The position numbers were made by a program, and so were the translations under genes. Shown here one piece after another: positions 61,593 to 64,000 of a DNA stretch of 64,000 nucleotides (the first letter of the stretch is position 1; each line of letters starts with the position of its first letter). Origin of the DNA: Clostridium_AD sp050717635 (GTDB taxonomy: Bacteria; Bacillota; Clostridia; Clostridiales; Clostridiaceae); NCBI RefSeq assembly GCF_050717635.1, contig NZ_JBOITO010000029.1, positions 1 through 64,000 of the forward strand, given 5' to 3'. The notes under the pieces were generated by a model, which did no database searches, was not told where the DNA came from, and was given only the letters and a program-made list of their open reading frames with translations.

Positions 61593-63320
61593 CTATACTC
61601 TTACTACCCTCTTTTTATCATCAGGTAAGTCAAGGCCTATAGTTCCCCCAGGATTCATAATATTGTTAGGATCAAAATGCTTTTTCAGCGCTCTATACAC
61701 TTCCATTTGATTCTTTCCAATTTGATCTTCTAGCCAAGGTGCAGTCATTTTGCCAATACCATGGTGATGGCTCATAGCTGCTCCATATTTTTGAATATTA
61801 TCTAATATTCCATATTGATAATCTAGATATTCTTTTATGTTATTTATTTTTGCTATGAATATAAAATACAAGTTTGCTCCTTGTGGATAGACATGAGACA
61901 TATGGGTCATGCATATAGTATTAGGTCTGCTCTTACAATACTCCCTTACCCCCGCGTGTACATCTTTCATTATATCCCATGAAACACTACATTCTAAAGT
62001 ATCTGTCATTATTCCATAGTCTTGAAGGTCCTCTCTCATATATGGATCTCTGAATCTTCCTTTTTCCCATCCTTCCGTTACATATTTGGTAGTGTACATA
62101 GCACCAAATTTCTTACATATCTTGTGAACATTTTTTTTAACAACTTTTGTAAATTCTTTTTCTCCATCTGTAAAGCCAAGGAACATACACTTTTCTCCAC
62201 TTTTAAAGCCTTTCATTTCCATGATTTTTTCAATAGGAGTGCCTTCTATTCCATAAAGTTTCATAGCTATATCTGTTTCCTCTGGATCAGAAAGTCTAAA
62301 CACAGAGGGAAAACCGAATTGACCCTGCATTATTTCTCTGGCAGCATCCATAGCGTTTTGCCAGTTTTTAAACATATATGAAAACTTTCTTTGATTTTCA
62401 GGCATATATCTAAATATTTTAAGTGTTGCAGATACTAAAATTCCAAATGCTCCCTCACTGCCCATCATTATTTCATCGATGGATGGTCCTGTTGCATTTG
62501 CTGGATATTCTTCAGTTTTAATTATTCCTGCTGGGGTAACATATTCTTGGCAAATAACCATATCTTCTATTTTCCCAAAGTATGTAGAATTTTGACCGGC
62601 TCCCCTTGTAACTACCCATCCACCTACCACTGAGAATTCGAAAGATTGAGGAAAATGTCCACATGTATATGCTCTTTTTGCATTAAATAGCTGCTTTGCA
62701 TTATTTAGTGTTTCTTCTAATTTAGGACCAGACATACCAGCTTCTACAGTTATGGTTTGATTTATTTCATTAAATTTTATTACTTTATTCATATGCACTC
62801 TCATATCAAGAGTAATTCCAGACTTTGTGCACTCTACTCCTCTAGTTACTGAGGACCCACCACCATACACATACATATTTATCTTTTCATTATTACAATA
62901 TTCCACTATTTTTTTTATATCTTCACTATCCCTTGGATGAAGAACTATGTCTGGCACATTTTCTGCAATTCCTTCTCTGAGTCTCATAAGGTCAAGCATT
63001 GTCTTTCCATATGCCACTTGAAGCCTTGAGTATTCATCTTCCAATACATTTTCTGCTCCTACCATTGCCTTAAATGAATCTATTTGTTCTTTTGTGAGTG
63101 CAATAGGCAAATTAAATGAAACTTCTTCTAGTCCCATTTTCTCCTTTTGTTTAAAATCTTCATCGGTCATATTAAAGGTGCTTTTCATAAGCTTGTAAAG
63201 TCTCCAGTTAGGATGTTTAAATTCTTTCGGATTCCCCCACCTTAAAATGGACCTGTATGATTTTTCAGGAGCCGTTTCTTCATACCAATCTGGTGTAAAG
63301 CCTTCGTATTTTTTGCTCAT
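61593..63320 (-). CDS. FAD-binding oxidase, alkyldihydroxyacetone-phosphate synthase-like
   Basis: 575 residues of the VAO/PCMH flavoprotein family. The N-terminal YRSILRWGNPKEFKHPNWRLYKLMKSTFNM is the typical start of bacterial AGPS-like proteins. The FAD-binding domain shows PDIVLHPRDSEDIKKIVEYCNNEKINMYVYGGGSSVTRGVE (about 125-165) and YTCGHFPQSFEFSVVGGWVVTRGAGQNSTYFGKIEDMV (about 217-254). The C-terminal GAAMSHHHGIGKMTAPWL (about 523-540) is the catalytic His cluster of alkyl-DHAP synthases. It may act in ether-lipid or glycerol-ether metabolism, or as a glycerol/hydroxyacid oxidase. It follows a FGGY kinase gene by 24 bp, as in clostridial operons. Confidence 0.88.
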   Translation of the reverse strand: MSKKYEGFTPDWYEETAPEKSYRSILRWGNPKEFKHPNWRLYKLMKSTFNMTDEDFKQKEKMGLEEVSFNLPIALTKEQIDSFKAMVGAENVLEDEYSRLQVAYGKTMLDLMRLREGIAENVPDIVLHPRDSEDIKKIVEYCNNEKINMYVYGGGSSVTRGVECTKSGITLDMRVHMNKVIKFNEINQTITVEAGMSGPKLEETLNNAKQLFNAKRAYTCGHFPQSFEFSVVGGWVVTRGAGQNSTYFGKIEDMVICQEYVTPAGIIKTEEYPANATGPSIDEIMMGSEGAFGILVSATLKIFRYMPENQRKFSYMFKNWQNAMDAAREIMQGQFGFPSVFRLSDPEETDIAMKLYGIEGTPIEKIMEMKGFKSGEKCMFLGFTDGEKEFTKVVKKNVHKICKKFGAMYTTKYVTEGWEKGRFRDPYMREDLQDYGIMTDTLECSVSWDIMKDVHAGVREYCKSRPNTICMTHMSHVYPQGANLYFIFIAKINNIKEYLDYQYGILDNIQKYGAAMSHHHGIGKMTAPWLEDQIGKNQMEVYRALKKHFDPNNIMNPGGTIGLDLPDDKKRVVRV

Positions 63321-63344
63321 AATTTATTCCCCCTCAAACTTGCT

Positions 63345-64000
63345 TTATATATTAGGATAGTTAGTGATTTTTTTAATTTCTTTAAACAAACTTTCTAACT
63401 TTGGATATATTTTGCAATATACTTTTGTATATAATTTCCCGTATATTTCTGTATTTTTACTATCTGGTTCAAAGGTACTCGTATAATGAACCATATTTTT
63501 TACTGCCTCTTCATAACTTTCGAATATTTTAAGCCCCACAAATCCATTTATTGCTGCGCCAAGACCAGAAGTTTCATAGGTTTGTCCTCTAAGTACAGTT
63601 CTATTGAACATATCAGCTGTTATTTGACATATAGCATCACTTTGAGAACCTCCACCAGAAACTATTACTGTTTTTATTTTTACTTTAGACTTTTTCTCTA
63701 TCTTTTCTAATCCTTCAATCAAAGCATAATTTATTCCTTCTATTATTGCCCTATAGATATGTGCTCTAGTATGAACGTCCCCAAAACCAATAAGTGAGCC
63801 TTTAGCCTCAAGCATCTTAAGCCCTGGTCCCCAGAAAGGTTGAAGTATAAGCCCTTGAGATCCTGGGGGTATATCGTTCAATTTTTCATTAAGTATACTC
63901 TCCGGGGATATTCCCCTTTCTTTTGCTTCTACCATTTCTCTTGAGCAAAACTCTTTTTTAAACCAACTTATCATCCAATAACCTCTAAATATTTCCACCT
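63345..64000 (-). CDS. FGGY-family carbohydrate kinase (partial, 5' end outside window)
   Basis: The C-terminal 217 residues or more of a glycerol/xylulose-kinase-like protein. GSQGLILQPFWGPGLKMLEAKGSLIGFGDVHTRAHIYRAIIEGINYALIEGLEKIE contains the second FGGY signature region, and KIKTVIVSGGGSQSDAICQITADMFNRTV the adenosine-binding GGG motif. The frame stays open to the window edge, so the N-terminal half lies outside. Pairing with the alkyl-DHAP-synthase-like flavoprotein suggests joint use of a glycerol- or DHAP-type substrate. Confidence 0.85.
   Translation of the reverse strand, partial: VEIFRGYWMISWFKKEFCSREMVEAKERGISPESILNEKLNDIPPGSQGLILQPFWGPGLKMLEAKGSLIGFGDVHTRAHIYRAIIEGINYALIEGLEKIEKKSKVKIKTVIVSGGGSQSDAICQITADMFNRTVLRGQTYETSGLGAAINGFVGLKIFESYEEAVKNMVHYTSTFEPDSKNTEIYGKLYTKVYCKIYPKLESLFKEIKKITNYPNI

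Overview
The window is very AT-rich, with clostridial ribosome-binding sites (AGGAGG, GGGGG), frequent TTG/GTG starts and genes such as a LexA repressor and adenylosuccinate lyase of clostridial type. It is most likely chromosomal DNA of a Clostridium sensu stricto or close relative; the species cannot be told from the sequence. I see no rRNA, tRNA or CRISPR array.

Region 1 (1-8.2 kb): an acetyltransferase, then an aminoglycoside-phosphotransferase-family gene cut in two by a complete 6,423-bp Tn3-family transposon (1511-7933; inverted repeats matching at 26 of 30 positions, 5-bp target duplication ATCCT). Besides transposase and resolvase it carries a sigma factor of the UviA/TcdR/BotR type, a BhlA/UviB holin-like peptide, a leaderless zinc amidase and a divergent lipoprotein gene. 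A LexA-box-like site, differing by one base from the box in front of this window's own lexA, lies on the sigma promoter, and a TTTACA-type promoter element occurs before both the sigma gene and the amidase. The cargo therefore reads as a mobile, SOS-triggered lysis module. This is the most unusual system in the window.

Region 2 (8.2-48.5 kb): a long accessory island, nearly all on the + strand. It is dominated by GNAT acetyltransferases, mixed with Nudix hydrolases, SAM methyltransferases, an AAC(3)-type acetyltransferase, a metallo-beta-lactamase-fold enzyme, isochorismatase-, cyclase-, SGNH-, YdcF- and DTW-type enzymes, an ECF sigma/anti-sigma pair, an AraC-GyrI regulator, a sodium:solute symporter and an alkyltransferase-like protein. 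Some twenty genes are broken by stops, frameshifts, internal deletions or fusions, so the island is both collecting and losing genes.

Region 3 (48.6-53.2 kb): core-like genes: a DUF378 protein, purB, a XerC/D-type recombinase, a Cys-rich acidic protein and lexA, separated by strong terminators.

Region 4 (53.3-64 kb, minus strand): a serine-hydrolase fragment, a two-domain GNAT, a lone Tn3-type end, a methionine gamma-lyase/aluminium-resistance PLP enzyme, a Nudix hydrolase, two pieces of a SecA-like ATPase, a pair of overlapping P-loop ATPase genes behind a promoter covered by two palindromic operators, and an alkyl-DHAP-synthase-like flavoprotein with an FGGY kinase that runs off the window end.
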